DNA of 64,000 nucleotides from Berberis thunbergii (taxonomy: Eukaryota > Streptophyta > Magnoliopsida > Ranunculales > Berberidaceae): positions 186,001 to 250,000 of the forward strand of contig QNQO01009133.1 in the NCBI GenBank assembly GCA_003290165.1, in the 5' to 3' direction. The notes below the pieces were generated by a model that ran no database searches, was not told the DNA's origin, and saw only the letters and a program-made list of their open reading frames with translations. The number at the start of each line of letters is the position of its first letter. Positions within the stretch are counted from its first letter, which is position 1. Position numbers and translations under genes: made by a program. This document shows, piece by piece, positions 21,331 through 33,631 of the stretch.

Positions 21331-23152
21331 AAAAAATGTACATTTAAGCGTACCTAACTTGATACTTTGACTTAAAATAATTCTCGCTTAAGTGATGAAA
21401 TATGCGATCATACCATGTTTTGATATGTATTTTGAGGATTGTTTATCGAAATAAGGAGAAAGTTTAACATGCTATTTAGGATGTTAGTCCTCTCAATATC
21501 TCAAAATTTCAACTCCAACAGATGATGAATAAAATAAAAATAAACTTAGTTTATGAGCATTGTTCATTGAAGAGCACAAAACCTCAAAAAGTAGTGAGAA
21601 AACTAGTTTGAGTCCTTTAAAACCTATATTAGAACATATAACTATATCCCAACAACTAAAATAAAACGTGTTTGATGGGAGCAATGATTGAGCCTTAATT
21701 GTTTACTCATGGAAGGTTTTGTACAAAGAGTTTATTATAGGATTGAAAATACTATCAAATAGCTACTGAGTCTATCCTGCATCTCATTTCAACAATAACA
21801 AGAATTAAACGAAATCTCAATCTACACCAAATATATCCTTCCCGTTGATGTGTGTAACATGAAAAGGTAAGATTGCTTTAGAAATTTATTTTAAAATATA
21901 TATATAGGGTGTCCTTGGCTTAAAAGAATTTTTTCTTAACATAAACATATATATATATATAGAAATAAAAAAGGACACGTGGGAAATAGGACAAGATAAT
22001 TGAGAATATGGATTTGGCGATCATCTTTATCCTCTTGGTCTTGGTTTGTAACAAAAGTGTCAACCTGGTCGCCTACATTGTCTTCCATTGATTAATTCAT
22101 TGTCTTAAGAACCTTCTTCATGAAAAGAAAAAAAATAAAAAATAAACCTCCTTGCTCTAAATCCTTTTGATTCATCCATCTTTCTACTTCATTATTCAAT
22201 AGTTAGTGTAAATCGATATGTTGAAGGATTCCCCCAATTGCAACTCTCTCTCATTGTTTGGTACGTTGGTGTAAAACTATCTGCTGAAGTGTTTCAAAAA
22301 TTGAAACGAATTCTCTCTCGAGTTTTGAAGTAGATGGGATTTGGGTTTCGAATCTAGGGTTTTGAAGTTGGAGGGGGGATCTTTTTCATCTCTCCACATA
22401 TCTAAAAAATAATAATGTGAAAACTACAAATTACCCTTCTTCCTCAATGCAAATTGTGTCTATATTGAAAAACAAATTTGGAAAAGATTTGATTCAAAAC
22501 CAAATTTGGTTTTGACATGAAGAACATGCATTGAATCCATACAAACTTGTGAAATTCGTTAACAATTATTATATAAAAAACAAAGTATGTTCATAAAAAA
22601 AAATGATTTGAAATGTGAATGGTCTTTGAATCGTAGTCAAGGTAAATAACACAACTCTAGACCATAAATGAAAGAAACCATGCCAATAATTGCATAAATT
22701 TTGAGGTGGGTGCACATAGAAAAACTAAGTGTCTTATGCATGGATGTACAAAGATAAAATACAATTGAGCGCGAAAAATCATGTGTGGGTGAACATAAAT
22801 AAACACTATTTTTTTGTGTTATTCTTTGTACAACATGCATGATTTTCTATGTTTATTTGCTTTGTGCATTCACAAATATTTTGTGTTTATTTAGTTGAAT
22901 GCAGAAAATCCTGTGTGGTGTTTACACATAGATAAACACAATTTTCTTTGTATAACCATGCAGGTTTTTCTATGTTTATTTACGTTTTACACCCGTGTAG
23001 AGTTTCATTGTTTATTTACACTGAAGTTCAACTTTTTATTATGGATATGTGAACACGTGAATTTTATTTTTGTTTAGTTCACCACACACGCTTGGATTTA
23101 TGCTTATGAATCATCTTCTTCATTGAATGTGTGTTTATGGTGAGAGCTTCTA
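21331..23152. other. Intergenic AT-rich sequence
   Basis: No gene recognised. 22640-23060 has degenerate repeats of a unit with CTATGTTTATTT and ATGCA(G/T)G motifs on both strands. Confidence 0.5.
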
Positions 23153-23303
23153 CAGTGCACTGGTATTTTGCACTGGTTTTTTGCCTGGTGTAATCAGCCA
23201 CCATTAGATTGCATTGAGATAAGAAATAATACTTATCTCGATGAAATCCAACGGTGGCTGATTGCACCAGGCAAAATACCAGTGCAAAATACTAGTGCAC
23301 TTA
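23153..23303. mobile_element. Short MITE with near-perfect inverted arms
   Basis: Arms of about 50 bp: GTGCACTGGTATTTTGCACT with GCCTGGTGTAATCAGCCACC on the left and its near-exact reverse complement on the right. It would fold into a long hairpin. No transposase. Confidence 0.8.
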
Positions 23304-23852
23304 GGAAAAACTGGTTTATGGTCCCTTCAAAACAACGAGGTTCAAGAAGAAATGAAAAAGAGTGAATGATTATGTCGGTTTTAGGTTTTTGAAGGAAACC
23401 CCCGTGAGACTTGTAAGGTAGATTTTTTTTTTTGGCTCTGCAGCTTCATTTAGGTATGAGAGACCCTCCATGATGACAAATAAACCTCAAGTGCAGTCGA
23501 TGGAGCCGTTGCATTGATCGATTCACACAAAAAAACGACAAACAAAAAAAAACCACACACACACACATCGATTTGGAGCAGAGAAAACCCCACTAAAGCC
23601 CCCTTCATAAAGAAAGATAGATAAAGCAGTCATATTAACCCTTCAACAGATCGAAGAATGAATTAGAGCGAGGAATGAATTGAATTGATTTGGGGTAGGA
23701 ATGAGGTTTTTTTTTTTTTTTTTTTTTGTGAAAATAAGGGTTTTTCAAGAAGAAAACCTACACAAACTCATTTTTTTATCTCGAAAACTTCCTCTTTCTC
23801 TTTGACCTCTTTGCAAAAACTTTGACTTCTTAGCACTTTGACCCTTTTAGGG
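23304..23852. other. Intergenic sequence with poly-T run
   Basis: T-run at about 23708-23727 and a short CA-repeat near 23553-23566. Nothing else recognised. Confidence 0.6.
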
Positions 23853-25500
23853 TTATTTACACTTTACCTACGCCAAGTTTAAGGCATAATTCACATTGAG
23901 AAAAGTTTACATAATTACAAATTGGTTACAAAATTGGCCTAGATTGTTTACTCAATGACGTTGACCGTCTCATATGTACTATTATAACGACAAAAGCCAT
24001 AAATGAACAATTAAGTGTGTTCAACTCTAACTTTTGATTTTCCCATTTTGCCTTTCCAACTTTATAATATTTACTAGCACAATCAAATGGTGGTTAAAAA
24101 GTGACAAAGGGTTTTAGTGTCTTTTGAATGAAAACAATATTCATACATTACTACGTACCTTTTGAAAAGTTCAAGAGTGTGCCCACCAAAGTTCACATTT
24201 TTCACAATCCCTGCCAAGAGAGGAAGATATTGTTAATAAATATTTTTTATGGGTATTTTAGATATACCATGTGTGAACACAACTTGAATCTCTATTTATA
24301 ATGAACAACTCCAACATTGGTATATTATAAACATGATATTCATTAATTAGTTGGAACCTCTTCGCATTTCATACTCTTTACAATCAAAATTAGCTCTTCT
24401 CAAACATTGATTAATTATACCTAAGCCTCTAATATAATTTATTTGAAGCCCTCCAATTATATATAAACTATAAATATGCACTTATATCTAACTTTGGATT
24501 CCCATTTTGTCTTCCACATTTTATAGTAAAATCCAGTCCCTCTCAAACAATGATTAATTATACCTAAGCCCCTAACATAGTTTATTTAAAACTTTTCAAT
24601 TTTTTATAAACTGTAATAGACCCGTACATCTAACTTTTGAATTTCTCAATTTTTTTCTCTATGTCTGCTCCATCGAAACTACCATCATCCCACCCTTAAT
24701 TTTCATCATCCTGACAAAACTACCCACCCCATCCTCAAAATCGAACCATCACAATCATTTCTTATTTTCCCCAGAATCCAATCCAATTGGTGGAATCGAA
24801 AGTCCAATCGAGAGCCTTCTCATTAACTGTCCATTTCATCCGTTGACTAAATGTCAATAGCGTTGAGTGGCTAGAGTACCTTGGTCAGCTTGAAACTCTT
24901 CGGGATTTATTGATCAAGAATTGTAGGGCAATTGGTGAGGGAGTTTTTTTAAGCTAGGATCCGGTTGGAAGAAGCTAAAAAGTTGCAATTCGAGGTGGAT
25001 ATTTCGGGGATGAGGGTGGTGGAAGTGAGTTAGTTCAAATTGAGAGGGTGAGAGCGATGGTGGTGTTGGAGGTAGGTAGGTGGGCGGGTTGAATTCAGAT
25101 TTTGAATATTTGGATTTGGTGGATAGTGGTGTTACAGGGTGGTTGGTTCAATTCAGAGAATGTGGGTTGACTAATTTAGTTGAGATTGTTGGAGAAGGTA
25201 CTGCTTTAGTTGCTGGTTAGGGTGTCCTCATGCTACACGGATCTCGAGGTGTATTTTGTTTCACTAAGATGTCATGATGCGTATTTTTTGGATTTTTTTG
25301 TAAAATCTCCACGTACGTTTGATCTCAAGATAAGTGTTGTTATCTTAACGTGAGGGTATTTTTGTCTTTATAATTTATACGACAGTCAGCGTCGTTGACC
25401 ATACAATTAAAGGCCAACTTTGTACCCAATTTGTAATTATATTAACCTTTTCTATCCAACGTGACTTATGCCTAAACTTTGCGTACCTAAAGGGTAAAAT
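23853..25500. mobile_element. Pack-MULE-like element with about 115-bp inverted ends
   Basis: 23853-23970 and the reverse complement of 25385-25500 share AAGTTTA(A)GGCATAA, ATAATTACAAATTGG, TACAAA(A/G)TTGGCCT and TGTC/GACG blocks in order over about 115 bp. The interior contains a piece of an F-box/LRR gene, the hallmark of Pack-MULEs. No transposase was seen and I could not fix a 9-bp target duplication. Confidence 0.6.
24862..25060 (+). pseudogene. Captured F-box/LRR (RNI-like) gene fragment
   Basis: Reads LGQLETLRDLLIKNCRAIGE, then after a stop and a one-base shift GSGWKKLK and KKLQFEVDISGMRVVEV. This resembles the LRR part of plant RNI-like F-box proteins (LIKNCRAIGEGDL, KLKKLQFEVD). It has at least one stop (TAG near 24955) and a frameshift. 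The family assignment is from memory of the motif. Confidence 0.5.
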
Positions 25501-25571
25501 AAAATATTTCATGTGAGTGTTGAAAAAGGAACATGTGGGTGCAAATATTAGCTCCCATCAAAACACCAAAA

Positions 25572-25581
25572 CCATCATCAA
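25572..25581. repeat. LINE target-site duplication, left copy
   Basis: ACCATCATCA directly before the poly-T (poly-A on minus); the same 10 bases lie at 29405-29414. Confidence 0.65.
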
Positions 25582-26581
25582 TTTTTTTTTTTTTTTTTTA
25601 TCAAATTGGGATGTTGACCCATTTTATTCCCCGAAGGCTACATGACTGACCCTATAGGGATAACGAAAAAGCCAAAACAAACTCGCACAAAGAGATAGGA
25701 TTCACCAATACAAGCCTAGACAATAACTCAGTCTCTGTACCTTTTGTTTCTTTCCTAGTTCTATTGGATTTCCAGGGACAAATGCTGATATCTTTGGTGT
25801 GACGCCTCTTATTCATCTTTCCGTCTGACATAGCCCCTAAATCCAAATCACTGATTGCTGCCTGTGGACCTAGCTCAGATTCTGAGTTAACTTCATCACT
25901 ATCCTCGCTAGCACTTTCGAGTGAATCGAGATTCAATTTCGGCGGTCGAAGTAGCCTATTTTCTCTGAACATAGATATAGCCTTAGCCAAGTTGTCTCCG
26001 ACTCGTTTATATTTCGGGGAAGTTTTGATAGCGTATTTGTCAAAATGTCTCTTTAACCTGACCAAAGACTGAAAGTCATCATCCGAGGGATCCTGCACTT
26101 GCTGACCCTGCATAGCATCCCCTATCTCTATGCTAGTAGCACCGAGGTGCCCCCCCATATGAGTAACGGAAACCAATTGTGCCGACTGAATTCCAACATC
26201 GCCGGGTTCAATATGATGTTCTCCATTTGGACTAGAACTACTAACTGCGAGCACTGGAAAGGACCCTGCATTTTCTGCTCTGAGTGGTGTCTGCTCTGAA
26301 CGTGGCGAACTGAGGACACGCCCTGTTTCAATCGCAACGTCCCCTGTATTGGGCGAAATGCACTCTGTTTTAGAACCAGAGTGGGCAATCTCTTCACTCC
26401 CTGGATTGTCAACGTGCTGCATCCCTGGAGCCTCTCGCTGTGGCGACATGATCATGTTTGCTCGCTGAAGACCTGGAGCATCCTACCCAATCGAAACAGC
26501 TCCAGTCGAAACACTGGCTGCTCTTCGCGACGCTGACAGTTGAAGAACTATAGGACTGCTATTATTGTATATGTTCGTGTC

Positions 26582-26589
26582 GTCCAAGC
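26582..26589. repeat. hAT 8-bp target duplication, left copy
   Basis: GTCCAAGC; the partner at 27705-27712 is GTCCAAAC (one mismatch). Confidence 0.75.
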
Positions 26590-27704
26590 TAGGGGTGGGC
26601 ACGGGACGGGATGGGACGAGATATACCCATCCCTATCCCATCCCGTTCATACGGGATCGGGATGGGACGGGATGGGAAAAACCCCATCCCGACCTCGTCC
26701 CATCCCAAACGGGTTCGGGACGGGACGGGATCAGCTATTCAATCACTAGTCATACCAAAAAAACTCCCAGGTTTCGTGCCAACTATACCCTCCTTTCATG
26801 GGGTTGTAGTCCTTGGTGCTAGTTGGGCCAATCTTATTCGCTCCTTAAACTTTGAAAGTGAGCTTTTGGCTTAACTTGTAGGGTTCCAGATCAATAGTTT
26901 CAGCCACTTGTCAGGACGTTGTTTACTCCAGTCTACAAGAGACCGAAATAGTAGGAATCAAATTTATCGTGAAGCTCTAACATTCTGTAACTCTGATTAG
27001 CAATATAAGGGTACACTGATTTGTGAGTTTCTACCCTAATTTGGGTTCTGCAGACAACCCAAATCTAGTCAGTGCAGGTTTTATACTGGACATTTGCATG
27101 ATGGCAGACTTATGCAGGATACTGATTTTGTAATCTAATATGGACATTTGTATAATAAGTGTCACACTATTGCTAATATGCATTTCTATCCCTTTGGTTG
27201 CTGTCGCAGATAATGTTGTATTGTTGGTTCATTTTATTTTACATAACAGCGTATTTGCAATTTAGCAAATTTGTTACCATTCAATGGTGTTCACGTATGA
27301 TTTATTACTACATGTCATACGTAGTGCCTGCTCTTTTTGTTTGTGTACATTCACAAACTAGTTTCCTTTTTTGGTGAATCTGTAAAGTTGCAATTTTCGA
27401 TCAATACACAATCAGTAAATTCTTTCATACGTAGTGCCTCGCTAACTTTGCTGATTCATTAAACAAATAAATAATTGTATGGGCATCCACAATTCTAAAA
27501 TAAATAATTAAATAAAAATATTAATAATTAATATTAATAAATTAGTTCGGGACGGGACGGGATTGGCGGGATTGAAAATCTTCATCCCATCCCATCCCAT
27601 TCTAGATCGGGACGGGACGGGATCAGGATGAAATTATTCAATCCCATTAAGACCCGGAAAAATCGGGACGGGAACGGGATTGCGGGATGGGATACCCACC
27701 CCTA
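26590..27704. mobile_element. Non-autonomous hAT element inside LINE ORF1
   Basis: Ends TAGGGGTGGG and CCCACCCCTA are standard hAT terminal inverted repeats, flanked by an 8-bp duplication (hAT length). Both subterminal regions are full of GGGACGGGAT/ATCCCGTCCC motifs (26600-26735 and 27546-27690). The AT-rich interior has no transposase. It has no relation to the surrounding ORF apart from splitting it. Confidence 0.85.
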
Positions 27705-29099
27705 GTCCAAACGACTACTCAGCACCCCTGAATTGACCGCATCCTCCTGATTTAATGTCATTGCTTGTTTTCCACATACATTTTCAATCTTCGAAGCTGT
27801 ATACCCTGCCTCAAGTAAGCATTCCTCCGTAGTTTCTGGAACAACCTCGGTAATATCATGAGCCGTTTCCTTCCCAACCAATTGCTTATCCGCTTGATCA
27901 CACACCACTTCCTCAACATCCTCCGTGAGTGGCACAAAATTATTTGACAGCACCAATTTAACCAGATCATTGGCCACTTGTCTCTGAACACCAAATTCCT
28001 CCTTAATCTCCACACCTTGGCTATTCTTTACACCACTCGTACCCACTTCTGGAGTGGGCAATTTCTCTTTTTTGGCAATAGGAACATACTGTTGCTTTAT
28101 AATTTTGGTTTCGACCTTGGGCTTGGCATTGCCCTTCTCTGCTTGAGCTAGGTCAGGGGCTCTCCCACTACCCTTAAGACCTAACTTTCTCCTACAAAAC
28201 TCCTCCTGATGCCCTATCAATGAACAAAATGCACAATATTTGAAGCCTGAATATTCAATCTTCTGCCAGAAACCCCTATTGTTAGCCCTATCAATCCAAA
28301 CTCTATTTGGTATAGGTTCTGCCAAAGTCATCTCCACGCAAACACGGGCAAAACCCGGGCGTGATAGGCATCTAGTATGATCATTCATTCACAAAAAACC
28401 ACCAAAAGAATTCACAATTGCTTTCAAGAGAGGAGGATGAAATAAATGCAAAGGTAAGTTAGGCAACTCTACCCACAAAGGCACCGAGATCGGGTCCTCC
28501 TTCAAACTGAATCCAGCATGCCAACGGAAAGCTTTGAAACGAACTCCACGAATCAAAAAAGAATCCCTTGACATAACTTTCTTTGTTTCCACCTCAGATT
28601 GAAGGCGGACTAACACGTGACGTTGATCAAGCAAACCAAGCGAAAAATCGCCTAGAATTCCCCATGTCCTGTGTATCGAATCTCGAATATCTGCCAATGT
28701 TGGTCTATAGCTAGAGACTTTTAAAACAATCACATGCTGTTCCATGAACGCCTCGCCACGTACTTCATCCAAAGCCGTGAGGCCGATTGCTGGGGCTCCA
28801 TCTTTGCGGAATCGAGTACCTTCTACATGTATATCCGCAACTTCGTCAACCAAAATTTACCCAAGATTTGGGCGAAGGATGGCTTGACCGCCCCTTCCAC
28901 CGGTCCCCCGGGAAGAGGGATGGCGGCTGGAAGAGCCGACATCACATCACAGCCCAATCCAGTCCTGCTGTCAGCCTGCTGCACGCGACAAACGGTGGAG
29001 GCGAGTCGGCGGCTGTGAAGGCGGCGAGTTGAGCGTCAACCCCACGCGACAGAGCAAGCGTCGGCGGCGCTGGCGCTCTCTGCGCAAAAATCGATCTGT

Positions 29100-29340
29100 G
29101 AGCCCTCTCTCGTGAAACCCTTCCCTAGCGCTCGAACCCTGCTACTTCTCTCGCGAAACCCCTCTCCCTCTTTCGCGAATCGCGAAACCCTTCCCCTATC
29201 TCGCGAAACCCTTCTCTGCATTCGACACCCGAAACCCCTCTCTGTGCTCAACCCCCGAAACCCGTCTCCCTCTCTCGCGAAAACCCTTCTCGCGAAACCC
29301 TTCTCGCGAAACCCTTCTCGCGAAACCCTTCTCGCGGCCG
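29100..29340. repeat. CGCGAAACCCTTCT repeats (LINE leader)
   Basis: Imperfect units of TCTCGCGAAACCCTTCTC, four nearly perfect and adjacent at about 29280-29335. Repeated leader units are common at the 5' end of L1 elements. Confidence 0.75.
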
Positions 29341-29404
29341 TCCTCTCAGTTCGGGCGGTGTTCTGAGGGTGTTCTCCAGGAAGCTCTCTCTCGCGGCCGT
29401 CGCC

Positions 29405-29414
29405 ACCATCATCA
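29405..29414. repeat. LINE target-site duplication, right copy
   Basis: ACCATCATCA, matching 25572-25581. Confidence 0.6.
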
Positions 29415-30139
29415 TTTACTAGTAATCACCACATTCCCTACCACCCCTTCATTTTGCTCAACTCTCCTCCCCACGCATGTTGTTGGGCTTCCCACACCGC
29501 CAATTTATGTTCCATGTCATCTAAAATCGCCCAAACCATTACCAGTGCTCATATTGGTTCTCTCCACAAAAGAACCAAATCACTAGCTTTTACCAAGACC
29601 TAATCCTCCCGCCACTTTTTCCATGAACTTAAGCACTGATTCTTAGTGTGTTTGATTTTTGGAAAAATTTTCAAAGAAAAAAAGTTTTTTTGAAACAAAA
29701 GTTCGTGGAAATTTTTTTTTCCAAATTTTTTTCACTGTTTGATTTCACTAGGGAAAAAATTTTTCATTTCTATATCGTGGGGGAATTCTTGAGGAGAAGA
29801 GAGAAATTGTTCAACGAGGCTTTGAATGTTCAGATGTTGAGTTTCTTGAAGGCTTTAAGTTGATATGAGAGTTGTCACTGAGTGAAAAAGATCAAAGAAT
29901 GAAAAGTTTCCGAGGGAAAGCCTAATTCACTAGCGGAAAAGTTTTCTTTTTTCATGAAAAATTAAACGCTGGAAAACTTAATTTTGGAGAAAAAGTTTCA
30001 TTTTTCCATGAAACACCCCAAAATCAAAGAGTGAAAAATTTTCTTTTCCCATGAAACTTTTCCCCAACGGTGTATTTGATCACCATTGCGGAGACTTTGA
30101 AAACTCATTTACATTGAATGCAAAACAACCCACTTAGTT
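29415..30139. other. Spacer with A/T-rich MITE-like sequence
   Basis: 29645-30075 has opposing GTTTGATTTTTGGAAAAA-like and GGGGAAAAGTTTCATGGGAA-like stretches, perhaps a decayed hAT-type MITE. No gene. Confidence 0.4.
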
Positions 30140-32375
30140 TATGTATACCCCTGGCTCAAAGGCTCTAGGAGCATCTTTGTGCTTCAAAAGAGATCTAAAT
30201 CAGTGGACAATTAAGGAACATGACGAAATTTGGCAACTACAAGAAAATGGCATTTCACCCGCACTGCGATTGAGTTACAATTGTGCAATGCTTTGCCTAT
30301 TACTCAATATTAAAAAAAGATCATGTAATTAATAGAAAAGAATTGATTCAGTTGTGGACTGCAAATTGTTTTGTGCAATCGAAAGGAAGAACATAAGAAT
30401 TGGAAAATGCTGGAAATGATAATTTTGAGGCATTGCTGTGGAGGTTGTTTTTAAGAACATTATAGAAAATGGATATGGAAATATCAAAACATGTAAGATG
30501 TATGACCTTGTGCATGATCTCGTTGAGGGGAGTGAATGCTCTGTTGTGGATGGGGAAAACGTAAATAATATTACTCAAAAGAACCCGTCACGTGACACTA
30601 CTTTTCAATGAAAGAAGATCATGCATCTTCCATGCTTGAGTTCATACAAAGAAGTCCTCCGTCTTTGCGTTCGCTTATAGTGGTAGGTAAGGATATATCT
30701 ACTGAGGAATGTCAATTCATCTTCTCACATCTTATATGCTTACAGGTATTGGGCTTGTCATTTGCATAAATCGTAGTGCTACCAAATTGTATACGTAAAA
30801 TGAAGCACCTCAGGTATCTCAACCTTTCATCTAATAACCACATGAAGTCCTTACCTGAGTCTATTTGTAAGCTTAAAAAATATTGAGACACTGAAGCTTG
30901 CATGGTGGGAGGAACTTGAGAAATTACCAAAAGACAAGAGTGAAATGAGTAGGCTTAGACACCTAAACATCCGAAAGGTCAATAGATTAGTTGAGATACC
31001 TCTATGGATGGGGAAATTAACTTCTCTTCAAACATTAAGTAAGTTCATTGTGGGGTGGGAGAGTGGAGGTGATTAATGAGTTGGTAGGGTTGAAGAAGAT
31101 TGGAAATTAGTCGGCTTGAGAATGTAAAAAATCCAGTCCATGCTAAAGAAGCTAATTTGATCAAGAAAGAAAATCTATGTTCCCTGAAGTTGTTCTGGCA
31201 GCTATCCTATGATGACAGTGAGGAGATCCACTGGGACATTGGAAATGAAGAGCCGGACAATGACGGTGGAGATGAGTTGTTACTAACAAGAGAGGGGGAG
31301 GTAATGTAAGGCCTCCAACCTCCCCCAAGTTCAAGACAGTTTGTTGTTACTGGCTACAGTGGAGTGACCTTTCCTAGTTTGGTCACTCCCCAAATTAATT
31401 GAGATCAAGCTATCAAAATGTAGAGATGTATACATGTATTGCCACTGTAAACACTACCTCTTCTCAAGTTTTGAAGCTGGGCAAGATGGATTCGTTTGAA
31501 ATACATCGATGAAGGAGGTGCAGGAACAGCTGGAAAATTCATGTTGCTTGAAGAACTTGAATTGTACAAGATGTCAAAGTTGGAGGGATGGTCATATTCT
31601 CAGACAGGCCCTAAAAGATTAAGTAGGGCACCAACTATCACGATTGAGTCGATGGTTAATTTGGCGGGGTTTTCATCATCATCATTGTCGTCTTCTCAAA
31701 GTGGAGGTGGAGATAAACTTCAACGATCAGCAGCAAATCTACTGTTCCCCTGCCTTAATAAGCTGAATTTTCAAGAATGTCCTAAACTGAGAGGAGAACC
31801 ATGGCCATCCTCTGTCGAAATTGTAGAAGTGTATCAATGCAATGAAAGTGTACTGGGATCATTACAAAACCTCCCTCTACTTTATTCCCTTGAAATTTGG
31901 GGTTTTATGAAATTGGAATGTTTCCCACGAGGTATGCTACGAAAGCCTTCCTACTGTATCGCTAGTTGCTCCAACGTCAAAGCTCTACCAGACCGATTGA
32001 GGAACCTGGCATCCGTCACATCCCTTATTATTAAACATTTTGAATGTTTGAAGCACTTGCCAGAGCTGAATAAGAGTTGTATTGTTAAACTAGAAATCAA
32101 CTATTGCCTAGAGCTGGAATTCTTCTAGGAGGATTTTCAGCATTTGGTTGCCCTTCAAACTTTAAAATTGTTCTCATTGCCCCAAGTTGGGCGGCTTGCC
32201 TGAATGGATCGGCACTCTAACAAATCTCCAGCAATTGAGCATTGCAGGTTGCAAGAATAGGAAAGTGCTGCCAGAAGGGACGCCACACCTCGATTTCTGG
32301 AGATTAATGAGTGTGACGCTGAATGGGCAAGAAAAGCGCAACTCAACTACTTAAAAGCGGTGGTTAGTTCTTCTA
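30140..32375 (+). pseudogene. Decayed CNL (NB-ARC-LRR) resistance gene fragment, CNL-3
   Basis: Starts abruptly at the GLPL region (KALGASLCFKRDLNQW) and follows CNL-1 down the protein: [18 protein letters not shown], a broken RNBS-D, LRRs (HLRYLNLS-like, PLWMGKLTSLQ), EANLIKKENLCSLKLFW, LLFPCLNKLNFQECPKLRGE, SCSNVKALPDRLRNLASVTS, ending near NRKVLPEG (about 32280). The CC and P-loop parts are absent. It has many frameshifts and stops; the longest clean stretch is 31496-32128 (210 codons). Such proteins act as intracellular pathogen sensors; this copy cannot. Confidence 0.9.
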
Positions 32376-32718
32376 CTTAAGAAGTAGATGAATATTTTTT
32401 TTCTTTTTCTTAAAGGTTGTTTGAATTGATACCACCACCACCAGCACCATCAAAGGATTCGAGTCAGACCTGGTTCCCACTGTTGTAAACCAAACTTTAA
32501 AAGCACTTCCTCCATTCCGGGCACAAAGCCTTTTCGCACGTTCTGTCGTTGGTTCGTCACTTTTTTTTTTTTTTTTTTTTCTTTTCTGCAGTTAAATTTG
32601 TTCAACTTTAGTCTCCCAATTTTTATTTAGTTCCATCACTTGTGTATTTGTAGTAAGATGAATCTGCAGCTAAAGATGATTTTTTAAATATACGAGAAGA
32701 TCAATCTTAAATGAGTTT
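32376..32718. other. Spacer between CNL-3 and the gypsy element
   Basis: Contains a T-run at about 32560-32580. No gene. Confidence 0.6.
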
Positions 32719-33382
32719 TGATGCGCTCCCTACTCTGAACTAATACCTACTGACCTGTTGACATGCACAAGTAGCACACGTGAGCCATAGACCACCGTGG
32801 GGTGACCAATGACACTCCGATACCAAAGCCAGACAGGGCTCTAAAGAAGGTGTAATGTTGTAACAAGGAATTTGTAACTTACCAACCTTGTGTCTTATTT
32901 ATAGTGCAAGGAGTCTTGGTTTAACCAAACCATCATAGGCGTAGTTTAGGGAGGAGATATTCGTGGAGATCCCTCTCTAATTAGGAGTCGTGCTGTGGAA
33001 GAGAAGTTTCATGTTAGCTCTGTGCTCCTAGATACGCGAGAGATAGTTCAAAATCCAAGAACAATCCGTAGAAGGGAGTTTCCTTGTGTGGAAGATACTC
33101 TGGTGTTTGCTTCCTAGTTGGAAGCAAAGAGCAGTTGTAGTTGCCCGTCCGAAGCTGATAATCGAGATACTTGCCTAAGGAGAGCTTACGGGTATTGAGG
33201 ATAGTGTGATACGTGTGGGCTTAGCGTGTTCTGAGAGTCCGGGTCCGCCTGGTGGACTGAAGTCGAGCGAGCTTAAATCTCTTGGGATGGATCAATGTTG
33301 GGATGATGCTGGGGCATATAGTTCCTCAAGATTATCATGACACATGTACGGCTCAGGGTGTGACCGTTTTTATGTATCATCA
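32719..33382 (-). repeat. 3' LTR of the Tat-like element
   Basis: On + it begins TGATGCGCTCCC and ends GTATCATCA (TG...CA). The first 330 bp match 42339-42675; the rest has no partner because the other LTR is truncated. Confidence 0.75.
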
Positions 33383-33397
33383 GCTACTCCCCTAGAA
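33383..33397 (-). promoter_or_regulatory. Polypurine tract before the 3' LTR
   Basis: On the minus strand TAGGGGAGTAGC lies directly before the LTR start, the usual plus-strand primer position. Confidence 0.6.
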
Positions 33398-33631
33398 TTA
33401 GTGAGCCATTACATCGGTTCGCTAAGTCATCTCTTGAAAGGATGCGCCGCTCGTGATAATTGAGTCTGAATCGTTGCTTGAACTGCACGCCCATTAATGG
33501 CACATGCGTTGGTTCGGCGAAAAAGATGTAGGAAATCATTGTCTATTTAGGTCATCCGCAGTGCAGAGTCTGATTATTCTACTTTGTTCGCTTTCGAAGA
33601 TATTGTTCTGAAAAAATCGTTCGTCTTCTTC

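Larger units (their letters stand above)
25652..28942 (-). pseudogene. LINE ORF1-like protein (DUF4283 and CCHC zinc knuckle), interrupted
   Basis: Likely start at 28942 (MSALPAAIP), frameshift near 28850, then the DUF4283-type RNA-binding segment (HVIVLKVSSYRPTLADIRDS, HVLVRLQSE, FKAFRWHAGFS, VPLWVELPNLPLHLF). An in-frame TGA follows at 28391-28389, then ARVCVEMTL and a zinc knuckle (YCAFCSLIGHQEEFC) and an acidic linker. The frame resumes beyond the hAT element if one target copy is removed, with one TAG at 26485-26483, and ends at 25652. Plant L1 ORF1 proteins package the retroelement RNA. At least three lesions plus the insertion: not functional. Confidence 0.75.
25582..29404 (-). mobile_element. 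L1-type LINE insertion carrying ORF1 only
   Basis: On the minus strand the element starts in a repeat-rich leader (CGCGAAACCCTTCT units, 29100-29340), carries an ORF1-like gene (28942-25652), then an AATAAA at about 25630, the plant-LINE-like TTTGAT and a 17-base poly-A (25599-25583). Flanking 10-bp repeats support target-primed insertion. The reverse transcriptase ORF2 is absent, so it is a deletion derivative. A hAT element interrupts it. Confidence 0.65.

Noticed and set aside
25652..26455. Separate gene ending at 25652
   Set aside because: The frame joins the ORF1 protein upstream when the hAT element and one target copy are removed, so it is the C-terminal part of the LINE ORF1.
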